Shown: positions 56,712 through 64,000 of the stretch, in pieces
Layout of the letters: each line of letters starts with the position of its first letter
Position numbering within the stretch: position 1 is the first letter of the stretch
DNA from: Drosophila persimilis
Lineage: Eukaryota; Arthropoda; Insecta; Diptera; Drosophilidae
NCBI RefSeq assembly: GCF_003286085.1
Contig: NW_020825652.1
Span: forward strand, 1 to 64,000
Direction: 5' to 3'
Length of the DNA stretch: 64,000 nucleotides
Position numbers and translations under genes: made by a program
The notes under the pieces: model-generated
Seen by the model: only the letters and a program-made list of their open reading frames with translations
The model's database searches: none
Told to the model about the DNA's origin: nothing

Positions 56712-57140
56712 CACGAATTAGTAATTTCCGAAACGTTATACATTTTATTGTAGGTATTTTGTGTGTTGAGGGTGGCCAAAGATGCCAGAGCCTTTTACAA
56801 TAGTATTAGAGTGATACACTTGGATGAGGCAAGAGAGCCGATCTCGAGCCAAAGTAATAGATTTTGGAAAAAAATGGTCTGTTCTCCAACTATATCAAGC
56901 GGTAACTACTAGAGCAGGCGCAGCTGCTGACGCCTTAGCGACGGCATAGGAAAGAAAAGATAACAAGAGCGAGCATTGATAAAGACTAGATGATTAAATG
57001 GGAGCATGTTGCTGAGCGAGCATAGATAAAGCTACGCTTACGTTACGTTAGTTTAGTATAATGACCAAAATGGAAAGGAAAGTGAATTGATAGTCAATAG
57101 AACGATGGTACAAAATTTACACTCGGGCTTCGCACGAACA
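56712..57140 (-). repeat. Probable 3' LTR of the BEL/Pao-type element
   Basis: On the minus strand a TGTTCGTGCG start at 57,140 directly follows a polypurine tract, as expected for the 5' end of a 3' LTR. The non-satellite, non-coding sequence from there to 56,712 is 429 bp, a normal LTR size for the group. A minus-strand AATAAA lies at about 56,744-56,749. The far end is uncertain. It may be the satellite junction at ~56,711, or a minus-strand CTCAACA at ~56,765-56,771 that would give TGTT...AACA termini. The partner LTR is not in the window, so this is inferred. Confidence 0.6.
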
Positions 57141-57737
57141 TACTCCCCCTGTGGAAGAATCCATGCCTTTCACCTCATCTCGTAGAGGCAATAGACATAG
57201 TTTTGCAAGTGCTCTTCGGCTAACACCTGTAGCCATCCTGATCAAGGCGACTCGAGATACGCCATCAGCTCCTGGGATGAGAGGCCACTTCAGAGGAGGG
57301 AAGCTCTCGGCCTTAACAAGATCGACATCATTGACGTGAAGCTCAGGATTCCGGGTGCGCCACTTCGTTCTTTCTTGAAGACTGGTTAAATACGATTGGC
57401 GCCAGCGAGACCAAAAGATTTGCTGAAGCTGTGTGACCTTCTGCCAACGGTCCAAGCGATCGACGTTTAAATGAACCAAGTCAGGCTCCAAGAAGGTTGT
57501 GATGGGGGCGCCAACCAGAAAATGGCTGGGCGTGAGTACATCGAGATCTGCAGGGTTCTCTGAAAGAGGAAACAATGGCCTTGAATTAATGATTGCACGC
57601 GAGAGTGCGCAGTTCATCAAATCCAAGAAGCGAGGATCCAAGGGCTTGACTGACGCCTCCCACAATCCTCCAAAATATGGCGATCTAGGAGGAATGAAAC
57701 GCCAATCGATGCAATCGGGGAGACAAGCTTGATGCAC
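57117..57737 (-). pseudogene. pol: Integrase C-terminal part of BEL/Pao pol (separate frame)
   Basis: This 206-codon reading frame continues the integrase of the larger frame to its right but in a different phase. It opens with the WRFIPPRSPYFGGLWEAS motif, whose glutamate (residue 27) should be the last residue of the DDE triad. It goes on with NSRPLFPLSENPADLDVLTP, a RWQ...FWSRW segment and a C-terminal DGVSRVALIRMATG...KLCLLP block, all typical of BEL/Pao integrase ends. Between EASVK and NSRPL about 24 residues are left, roughly ten fewer than I expect for the family, which suggests a small internal deletion. There is no independent start: the nominal Met is internal to the domain. It ends just inside the LTR. 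It overlaps the upstream frame by about 50 nt, which places the frame break near 57,740-57,770. Calling it dead integrase is safe; the exact family within BEL/Pao is not resolved. Confidence 0.85.
57141..57153 (-). other. Polypurine tract of the BEL/Pao-type element
   Basis: The minus strand reads CACAGGGGGAGTA immediately before the TGTTCG start of the putative LTR. Such a G-rich tract primes plus-strand DNA synthesis in LTR retrotransposons and sets the U3 boundary. The pol reading frame runs through it and ends ~20 nt inside the LTR. Confidence 0.65.
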
Positions 57738-59415
57738 GGCTTCTTGATGACTGTCGCATAGGAATAGTTCTTCTTAAGTTCGACTTAAGTTCCGCCAGTT
57801 CGTTCCGCGCTCCAACAAAATTTGTGGCATTATCTGACCAAATACGAATCGGTCTTCCACGGGTGCAAGTGAAACGGCGAAGAGCAGAGAGGAACGCAGA
57901 CGTTGTAAGATCCATCACAAGCTCGATGTGAACCGCCTTGGTGGAGAAGCATATAAAAATGTTCATGTAGCACTTTAGTGGGGGCCGGTTTCGAACTTCT
58001 GATTTATACAGGAACGGACTGGAACAGTCCACGCCGGTAACTAAAAATTCACGAGATTCGCTGACTCTGTCCACCGGAAGATCTGCCATTATTTGCTCGA
58101 GAGTTCGAGGCTTCACCCTAAAGCATCTGACACACTTTTGGATTACGTGTGCTACGGTCTTTCGGCCACCGATTGGCCAGTACGTTTGACGAATGATAGC
58201 TAATAGCGACTGGGGTCCAGCGTGAAGGTGTTTTTCGTGTAAGTGCCGTATCAGAGCAGAAGTGGTGGAATGATTCTTGGGCAATATTATGGGATGCCGT
58301 GCTTCGAAGTCCAAGGTAGAATTTTTAAAACGCCCTCCAACTCGAAGCAAACCGCAATAATCTAAAAATGGCGAAAGCGAGACGATCGAGCTTGAAGCCT
58401 TGATGTCCTTTCGCGTTTCCAGGGCTCCTATTTCAGTGGATAGACGAGATTGCTGAGTAAGACGAAGAAGAAGTTCGGTTCCCAAACGCAAGTCCTCCAC
58501 AGTTATTCCAGACTTTCGTCGATGAATGAATTTGCATACATACGCAAAAATTCGTTGCATTTTGGGGAAGGAATTTACAAACTTTGATTCTTCCACCAAA
58601 TATCTTGACGCGCAGTTTGTAATTAGTATGGTTTTTCGTGCCTCCAAAACCGGCTCTGGAAGAGCAGGCGTAATTGGCCATTGATCCTTACTGGCTGTCA
58701 AGTATGTAGGTCCATACTTCCAAAGATGAGAATTGATGAGCTCAGCTGGTAATGATCCTCGAGAAAGCATATCGGCAGGGTTTAGATCAGTTGGCACGTG
58801 CAGCCAAGACATTCCAGATGTGAGTTCCTGAATAACAGAAAGTCTATTAGCGACAAATACATTGAAGTTGGATGGTTGATTCTTGATCCAAACCAAAACG
58901 ACTGTGGAGTCACACCAGCAGTAATAGGAGCTAATGAAGTTAACCAAAGACACTTCATGCATAAGCTGAGCGAGTAGCGCTGCACCACATAATTCCAACT
59001 TGGGTATTGTGATGATGTGCGCTACATGAGATCTGGAAGATAGAAGATTTGCCTTGACTCCATTGTCGCCTTGCGAAACAGCGTATATGCGAGCTCCATA
59101 AGCACTCATGCTGGCATCACAAAATCCATGCATGTCAAGGTTACTGCTTCGAAGGAACGATAGGCGCGGGAAAGAAATTTGTTGCATAGAGTCAAACTGC
59201 TGAATAAAGTTGATCCAAGTTGTGCGTAAGGAGACTGGCAGACTTTCATCCCAATGAAGCTTTTCTTTCCACAGCTGCTGTAGAAATATTTTTGCTTTAG
59301 TAATTACTGGCCCTATAATGTAAAGTGCCCTGTAGCTTTGGGGAAATTCACTCGGGGAATAGGATAGCTTCTCGGCAGACCAAAATTCAGGTACATCTGT
59401 GCGTCCTAACAGCAC
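57685..59415 (-). pseudogene. pol: BEL/Pao pol fragment: end of RT, RNase H and integrase core
   Basis: A 576-codon open frame holds the middle of a BEL/Pao polyprotein. Residues ~1-60 resemble the region joining reverse transcriptase to RNase H (GPVITKAKIFLQQLW), though a stretch before it looks shortened. An RNase H domain follows with all four acidic residues in family positions: D100 (FCDAS), E141 (KLELCG), D169 (CDSTVV) and D215 (NPADMLSRG). An HHCC integrase zinc module has H393, H398, C428 and C431. The integrase core has D463 (GVDCSSPF) and D528 (WSDNATNF). The third catalytic residue lies in the other frame (57,117-57,737). The last ~25 residues after NELAELK are out of frame. The GTG taken as the start has no significance, since the real protein began far upstream. 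Conservation of the catalytic residues suggests a fairly recent loss of function. Confidence 0.88.
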
Positions 59416-61433
59416 TGGGGGTGGAAGAAAAAGAAAAATAAACGCGCCACCTATAGGTCAAGGATCGTGTCTGAGGAAAGAGTAATGGAAGTTGACAGTT
59501 GAAGGGTCGAACAGAGAAAGTAGGGTCCGAGTGTCGAGACAGAATAGCATTCGCTCTTTTTCGTCTTGGACACTGAGCCAACTGGTAGCTTCTAGTGAAG
59601 CTCAGGAAGTAGGTACGTGATCAACCTAGCGGTTTAAAGTGAAGTGTGAAGAGTAAAGGAAAATTTTTTTAGCTTAGATTCGGAAAAGTGCGCGAGCTGT
59701 CTAGAAAGAGAAAGAAAAGCAGTCAGCAAAGAAATTCCACTGCTAAATTGGGGCAGATCCGCGGGTAAGTGGAGGAGAGCTTTGCAGCGCGCCGCAGTAC
59801 ATGTATTCAAGCAGTCGGAACTTTTGCTACCCCTTAGGTTTGGGGCCCCAGCCTCAATCAAATCTCAAGGCAAAAAGCACCGCTTCAATATAAATCCACC
59901 TGGCAAGGGAAAGGCAGAGCAGAGGGGAACCCTAAACAAGGGGAACCTAGAGCACAGCAGAGGCGACAATAATTCGTCTAAAGCTGGCCTACCCGAATCT
60001 CAGTGTAATCTCTAGGCAAAAGAGCACCGCTTCAAAATAAGTGCACCTGGCAAGGGGAATGCAAAGCAGAGGGGAACCACAAACAAGGGGAAGCTAGAGC
60101 GAAAAAGAGACGAGAATAATTCGACCAAGGCTGGCCTAACTAGCTGAGGAAAGAGACAGTTGCCGTTGGGAAGTAGCACGTCGCGTATCGCGAGCAGATC
60201 AAAAGAAAACGAAAACCAATTTTCGATCAAACTTTTTTTTGTAAACGGAAGAACCCTTCGTCTCAGTGCCGCAGTGTCATAGAACTCCAGTGGTTGAACC
60301 GAAACCGAAAAGCCAGAGCGAGGGGGATCGGCTCAAATTTTCGGTCGAACGCAGAAGGAGAGAGAGTGCGAGTGGACGAGAAAGGAGAAAAGAATAGGAA
60401 GAGGAAGTAGAGCAAATGTGTAAAGTAATGAATTTATAATAAGCTTAAAAAAAAAAAACCCATACCTATTATTTCCACTGCAAAGGGGTAAGGGGGATTT
60501 CGTTGGCTCTTCTAGGGCGAGTGTGAGTGCAAGTGCCAGTTTACACATACAGTTACAAACCAAAAATAAATAAATGAAAAACTCTTGATCCCTCACGAAG
60601 ATTTATCAGCTGGCATCGAGAAAGCGCTTCCGCCGATGGACCGCAACACAACAAAAGAAACAGTGAGTAAATAAAACCATAAAGCGAAATCATTTTAATA
60701 ATCGGTTCTGCCGATGATGAAAATTGGCTTAATCACACTTGTTCTATTGGGGAGAAACGAAAAAGAAATGCGGTTACTTTGTAAGTCTGTCGAGCCGTCA
60801 ATCGACCGTTTAAGTTTGAGAGAGGGGATCAGCTGCTGACGCAGCAAGGCCAATCTTTGAATTTCGAAGAATAAAAATCAAAACCAAGTTTAAGCGCAGG
60901 GGAATTAAGTTAAGGGAAATTGAAAAGATTTGGAGAGGGTAAACTAAGTGCTAGTAATGTATTTAAATTTTAGTTGTTAATGAATAAACTTATAATGTCT
61001 CCTTAAACGTTGGTCTTGATTTCCGATACCCAGCCCCTGTAGTAGCGAGCCCTAAAGAAAAGGGGTCATAAAGAATAGAGGAAGATGGCAGAATATGACC
61101 AAGGAAGGGTGGGCGTGGTCCTTCATTACAGCTGAGGACGACTGTTGATCCGTTTGTGTCGCGTCCGTGTGCAAGTGAAGTCTAATGGCCAAAAGTTTTG
61201 TTTCTCTCCGGTTCTGGAATTGTACTTGTACATGTCATTAAGTTTCTTGCACGCTCTTTTAAAATAAAAATTAAATATCGTAGGTCTCAGAATAGACAAA
61301 TAAAAAGAACACCACCCTTTTGCCGACGAGACAGTAGCCGGAATGATAGCGTGCTGGTCGACCTCTGAGGAAAACATCAGTCCTACTAACCGTTGTCCAC
61401 TACAACAATAATAATAATAAAAATTTGTATATT
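59416..61433 (+). repeat. Probable 5' LTR (~2 kb) of the RING-gag element
   Basis: The sequence between the end of the BEL/Pao coding region and the primer binding site has no credible gene, which is what a long LTR looks like. It is purine rich in its left half and contains a 146-bp imperfect tandem duplication. AATAAA-type signals occur near 60,565-60,574, 60,870 and 60,983-60,988. The right end falls within about 25 nt before 61,434, in an ATAATAATAATAAAAATTTG stretch. The left end is somewhere near 59,399-59,425. The 3' LTR needed to prove both ends is outside the window. Confidence 0.55.
59861..60152 (+). repeat. 146-bp imperfect tandem duplication inside the putative LTR
   Basis: The stretch 59,861-60,006 is repeated at 60,007-60,152. 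Both copies begin AATCTC, then share AGCACCGCTTCAA, CACCTGGCAAGGG, GCAGAGGGGAACC, AAACAAGGGGAA, AATAATTCG and GCTGGCCTA in the same order with scattered substitutions. Direct repeats in the U3 part of an LTR often hold enhancer or insulator elements; here that role is only a guess. Confidence 0.85.
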
Positions 61434-61451
61434 TGGCGCCCAACGTGGGGC
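61434..61451 (+). promoter_or_regulatory. tRNA-Lys primer binding site
   Basis: TGGCGCCCAACGTGGGGC is the exact reverse complement of the last 18 nt of Drosophila tRNA-Lys (CUU anticodon type) with its CCA tail, from my knowledge of that tRNA. It would prime minus-strand DNA synthesis. The match ends after 18 nt. The same primer is used by gypsy and by Osvaldo-type elements. Its position fixes the end of the 5' LTR just to the left. Confidence 0.92.
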
Positions 61452-62335
61452 CACAACGTAGATGTACTAACGTACATTATACGAGTGTGGCTCACTTTTC
61501 ATTACTGATGGCCAACTAATTTCCTTTCATATTTCACGATCAACCTTTCAGACCAAAGAAATCAGTGACGGTGCACTGCTTAGTGTCACCAAAGCAGAGT
61601 GGCTGAACTTATTCCTTAATTTCCTTCTTATTTCATTCCCTAATGAAGCATTGGACTCTAGGGGAAGGCCTCTAAGTGACTTCTACCTGACCATGACGGA
61701 TGTGGGTTTGAATGATCTAACTATTTTCAATGAGTTTTGGCAGCTATGTGAAATGATACGGAAAACAGCGGAATTGGCTCTAAGGAGTTAACCGGTGGCC
61801 ACATCTATCGTAGTTAAGCTCGAACTCATTCTTCTAACTGATTGTGTAGGATTCGCCCACGGAAGTCCGATATCAAACGCATAGGAAATGCAGGCTAGTC
61901 GATTAAATTTGGTATGCCTGACCACGGGTGATGGACAAGTGAGTGAGTCTTGTAAAAGCTAGTACTAATGTGCTTGGGAGGTCAAAATGAGGATGGCATG
62001 GATAACAGGAGGAGTGACTTTAGAAGTTGCCACTGTCCACTGTTCTTATGAGACAGAATGCCCAAGTATTTCAGTTTGTGTGTGTGTTTTTTCTCTTTGC
62101 TTGCACGTGCATGAGAGTGACAGAATGGATCAAAATTAGGCCGCCGCAGGGAGCTAAAATATCGGAAATCAGTAAATTTTATGAGCTATCTTATCGAAAA
62201 AAAATATATATATTTTTTATTATTAATTATCAAATTTAAAACTATATCCTTACATCTTACATCTTTATTATAAAATTGCTACTATCTACTTCATTAGCCC
62301 AACATTGAGAATCGCGACGTCGGTGAATTATCAAC
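61452..62335 (+). other. Untranslated leader between primer binding site and gag
   Basis: These 884 nt contain no reading frame that resembles a known domain. They include a TGTGTGTGTG run near 62,080 followed by a pyrimidine tract, and a strongly AT-rich patch at ~62,195-62,280. A packaging or dimerisation signal would be expected here but I cannot identify one. The leader ends with CAAC before the gag ATG, a favourable Drosophila start context. Confidence 0.65.
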
Positions 62336-63404
62336 ATGCGGTTAGATAGATCAGACGATGAATCGGAGGCTGCGCCTCCAAAGTGCACTTTATGTTTGAA
62401 GGAACTAGCTGAAGCGGATAAATATGTGACAAAGTGCAACCATGAGTTTCACAAGTCCTGTATAAAGACCCATTTTATGGCAATAAACACTTGCCCAACT
62501 TGTCAAACTCAGTGCATCGCCACAAAGTCTTTTCAACCCGTTCAGTTACCTTCAAGAACGCGTTCGGGGCAGGGAACCTCAGAAGATGGGAATGCGAGGG
62601 CACAACTCAAAGATCAACCTTCAACAAGCTCGAGCAGCATGACCGCACAGATAAACGTAGCGGTTATGAAAATGCAAAACGAACTGTTGTCACAGTTGAC
62701 AGAGAAGATGGTAAACCTAATAACCACAAGCCTCGAATCTCACGTGGGTGCACCACAGCGACCACCGACCCCCCATCTGACTGACAACGCATCTCTGGAT
62801 CACCTCTTAGGGCTCTCCGGACCAAATGAGGATATGGGATCCCCGCAACCACGGCGATCAATAGCTAGGTCCATTGGCACAGACTTGGCTCAAAGGCCAG
62901 ATAAAGTTGGTCACATTATGAATAATTGGAAACTTCGGTTCAATGGAGCTTCTGATGGTCTAAATGTGGACAGCTTTATTTATCGAGTGGAGGCCCTGAC
63001 CCATCAAACCCTTGACGGGAATTTCGCCCTGTTATGCGGAAACGCAAACACCTTGTTTGAAGGCAAAGCTTCCGACTTTTACTGGCGGTACCACAAGACC
63101 GTTGGTGTGGTGCGATGGAAGGACCTTTGCATGGCTTTGAGAAAGCATTTCCGGGACCCTCGGACAGACGTTGATATTAAACAAATGATAAGAGACAGGA
63201 AACAAAAAGAAAAGGAGTCGTTTGAGGTATTTCTTGAATCTATCCAGAAGCTGACTGACCGACTAGATCAGCCGTTATCGGACAAGACCTTAATAGAAAT
63301 TGTTAGACGAAATCTACGGCCGGAGATCCAGCACGAAATTTTGAATATTACGATAATTTCGATCGAAACCTTAAAGGAACATCTGCAGAAAAAGAGAATG
63401 TTTC
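62336..63404 (+). CDS. gag: Gag, N-terminal and capsid part, with RING-H2 finger
   Basis: About 356 codons in one frame. Residues 17-56 form a RING-H2 finger: C17, C20, C34, H36, H39, C42, C53 and C56. A low-complexity linker with a QPSTSSSSM stretch follows (~57-100), then a possible coiled-coil segment (~103-130, KMQNELLSQLTEKMVNLI) and a proline-rich linker. From ~195 to ~340 the chain looks like a Ty3/gypsy capsid, with WKLRFNG, an FIYRVEAL helix, W...ALRKHFRDP, RKQKEKESF and RRNLRPEIQ. The ATG at 62,336 was chosen because it precedes the RING finger, has a CAAC context and is the first in frame. After ~63,400 the frame carries a non-homologous tail to a stop at 63,505, while the expected continuation is in the +1 frame, so this copy has a single frame break. 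The protein should coat element RNA and build particles. The RING finger may give it ubiquitin-ligase activity, which is inference from the fold alone. Confidence 0.85.
62384..62503 (+). other. RING-H2 finger coding segment within gag
   Basis: The spacing C-X2-C-X13-C-X1-H-X2-H-X2-C-X10-C-X2-C fits the RING-H2 consensus at all eight ligand positions. The local motif CNHEFHKSCI is typical of E3 ligases of this class, and the CPTC at the end carries the usual proline after the seventh ligand. It is in frame with the capsid region with no stop or splice-like break between them. Confidence 0.88.
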
Positions 63405-63749
63405 TTGGAAGAGGTGCAACGTACGCACGGATATCAAAAGCTAGGACCTTTCAAAAAGCAAGTTGCGGAGCTCGTAGAGGAAGCGATCAGAGACGAGGCA
63501 ACTGAATTTTCAGAGGGGGAAGCTAATGAGGAAATAGGGGCAATGGCGTTAGTATGCTGGAACTGTAGGAAAGAGGGACATAGATACCAGGACTGTGCAG
63601 CGAAGCGGAAGATATTTTGCTACGGTTGTGGTATCCCAAATACTTATAAACCGTCCTGCCAAAGGTGTCAAAAAAACGGGAAGGGGAACCCATCAGAGAC
63701 TCGTCAGCTGACAGGTGTTCCACACCGAAAACCGACGAAGCAGGATTAG
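63405..63749 (+). CDS. gag: Gag, C-terminal nucleocapsid-like part (shifted frame)
   Basis: This 114-codon frame continues Gag after the break near 63,400. It begins with an EEVQRTHGY segment and an acidic stretch, then a classical zinc knuckle, C51-X2-C54-X4-H59-X4-C64. A second cysteine cluster follows, C72-X2-C75-X9-C85-X2-C88, which is not a CCHC knuckle but could bind zinc with four cysteines. Such modules bind genomic RNA. There is no sensible start codon of its own; the nominal first codon is TTG at 63,405. The slippery heptamer at 63,671 lies one codon past the last cysteine, and the non-shifted frame ends at 63,749, about 26 codons later. This is the usual layout of a Gag terminus with a downstream pol reached by frameshifting. 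Confidence 0.82.
   Translation: MEEVQRTHGYQKLGPFKKQVAELVEEAIRDEATEFSEGEANEEIGAMALVCWNCRKEGHRYQDCAAKRKIFCYGCGIPNTYKPSCQRCQKNGKGNPSETRQLTGVPHRKPTKQD
63671..63677 (+). promoter_or_regulatory. -1 programmed ribosomal frameshift heptamer (A AAA AAC)
   Basis: In the nucleocapsid frame the codons read TGT CAA AAA AAC GGG, so the heptamer A-AAA-AAC is in the X-XXY-YYZ phase required for -1 slippage. After slipping, reading continues with CGG at 63,677 in a frame that is open to the window end. A weak downstream stem is possible between GGAAC (63,685-63,689) and GTTCC (63,717-63,721), with a GTCAGCTGAC palindrome in its loop. The same heptamer is used by known retroviruses. The role here is inferred. 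Confidence 0.75.
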
Positions 63750-64000
63750 AAGCAGAGAATCGTACTGATGGACAGGGAAAGATGCCCGAGTTGGCTCAAG
63801 TAGCGGAACCTTTGTACTGGCATAGAAGAATAGATAGTTTTAAAAACTTAGTTTTACCTATTAGGTCGCAGAAAATAAGAAGTGTCTCGAGAAGCACGAA
63901 GCGCCTTAAGGCATTTTGGGAAGCTTCAAAAGTCATAAACTCCATTAGGAAGAAAAATGGGGACCAACGTCCGTACGCAAAGGTTAGAGTGTTTGAGGAA
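63677..64000 (+). CDS. pol: Start of pol (pre-protease region), cut by window end
   Basis: The -1 frame relative to nucleocapsid is open for 108 codons from 63,677 to the edge; its last upstream stop is TAA at 63,647. There is no well-placed initiator before a Met at ~63,782, so synthesis as a Gag-Pol fusion is the likely route. The first ~90 residues are basic and show no domain I know. The final RPYAKVRVF resembles the strand that precedes the D-(S/T)-G active site in Ty3/gypsy proteases, so the catalytic motif should lie a few codons past the window. Reverse transcriptase, RNase H and integrase cannot be assessed. Confidence 0.7.

Larger units (their letters stand above)
56712..59415 (-). 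mobile_element. BEL/Pao-type LTR retrotransposon, 3' part only, degenerate
   Basis: The minus strand carries, in element order, a C-terminal pol region (RNase H and integrase), a polypurine tract and a probable 3' LTR that abuts the satellite array. Domain order and motifs fit the BEL/Pao superfamily. The 5' LTR, gag, protease and nearly all of reverse transcriptase are absent, because the copy ends at ~59,415 where the plus-strand LTR element begins. Integrase is frameshifted, so the copy cannot make a working enzyme. The missing part may lie beyond the right edge if the second element inserted cleanly. Confidence 0.82.
59416..64000 (+). mobile_element. Ty3/gypsy-like LTR retrotransposon with RING-finger Gag, 5' part
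   Basis: A plus-strand element begins where the BEL/Pao coding sequence stops and runs off the right edge. It shows a long non-coding segment that is probably the 5' LTR, an 18-nt tRNA-Lys primer binding site, an untranslated leader, gag with RING-H2, capsid-like and zinc-knuckle regions, a -1 frameshift site and the first ~108 codons of pol. A tRNA-Lys primer together with a long LTR recalls the Osvaldo and Ulysses elements of Drosophila, but the diagnostic pol domains are outside the window, so the clade is only suggested. It lies nested inside the BEL/Pao copy and is therefore the younger insertion. Confidence 0.82.

Noticed and set aside
56712..57116. Host gene, tRNA or rRNA between the satellite and pol
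   Set aside because: No coding potential, tRNA-like box pair or rRNA similarity seen; position and termini fit an LTR.
57151..57732. Plus-strand frames of 62 and 77 codons at 57,151-57,339 and 57,499-57,732
   Set aside because: They are antisense to recognisable integrase sequence and resemble no domain.
58433..59581. Extra minus-strand frames at 58,433-58,681, 58,782-58,988 and 59,387-59,581
   Set aside because: The first two are out-of-phase shadows of the pol fragment. The third spans the element junction and has no domain.
59634..61443. Short frames in the putative LTR (59,634-59,861, 59,782-60,015, 60,012-60,230, 60,333-60,596, 61,126-61,443)
   Set aside because: Biased, low-complexity translations in a region that looks like LTR; the last one even runs over the primer binding site on the opposite strand.
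62027..62861. Small frames at 62,027-62,239, 62,257-62,439, 62,491-62,784 and 62,664-62,861
   Set aside because: The first is in the leader, is AT-rich and shows no domain; the others overlap or oppose the RING-gag frame, which explains the sequence better.
63380..63410. The gag frame break as a programmed +1 frameshift
   Set aside because: It lies between capsid and nucleocapsid, where no frameshift is expected, and I see no shifty codon or known +1 signal; an indel near the A5 run is simpler.

Overview
The window looks like pericentromeric or centromeric heterochromatin of an insect, most likely a drosophilid. This rests on three things: a long homogeneous satellite array, a BEL/Pao-type LTR retrotransposon, and a second LTR element whose primer binding site matches the 3' end of Drosophila-type tRNA-Lys. 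I see no ordinary host gene. The satellite family is not one I can name, so the species is not called.

Positions 1 to about 56,711 (89% of the window) are one head-to-tail array of a ~170/171-bp satellite, about 330 monomers, all in the same orientation and entering from beyond the left edge. Each monomer is built from three related modules of 45, 55 and 70 bp, each opening with GAACC and each carrying a version of GCAAC(T)ATATRGCAC. The array has three zones that carry private variants: zone I (1 to ~24.1 kb), zone II (~24.1 to ~49.65 kb, most diverged) and zone III (~49.65 to 56.7 kb, youngest looking). Higher-order repeats with periods of 1,363, 1,646/1,589, 1,364, 1,360, 680 and 2,132 bp are nested in them. 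Many short reading frames cross the satellite, but the unit length is not a multiple of three and none is a credible gene.

The array ends in a monomer lacking its third module. From ~56,712 to ~59,415, on the minus strand, lies a broken BEL/Pao-type element: a probable 3' LTR, polypurine tract, and the RNase H and integrase part of pol. Its integrase is frameshifted near 57,750 and most of reverse transcriptase and everything upstream is absent.

That copy is cut at ~59,415 by a plus-strand Ty3/gypsy-like LTR element running off the right edge. It has a probable ~2-kb 5' LTR containing a 146-bp tandem duplication, a tRNA-Lys primer binding site at 61,434-61,451, an ~880-nt leader, a gag gene, and the start of pol. 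The Gag has an N-terminal RING-H2 finger, a capsid-like region and two zinc modules. An A-AAA-AAC slippery heptamer at 63,671-63,677 sits in the correct phase to move ribosomes from gag into pol. One frame break near 63,400 separates the capsid part from the zinc-finger part.

The order of events I infer: satellite array expansion and homogenisation, insertion of the BEL/Pao element at its edge, then insertion of the RING-gag element into the BEL/Pao copy. The RING-H2 Gag with its frameshift site and the modular, zoned satellite are the most unusual features.
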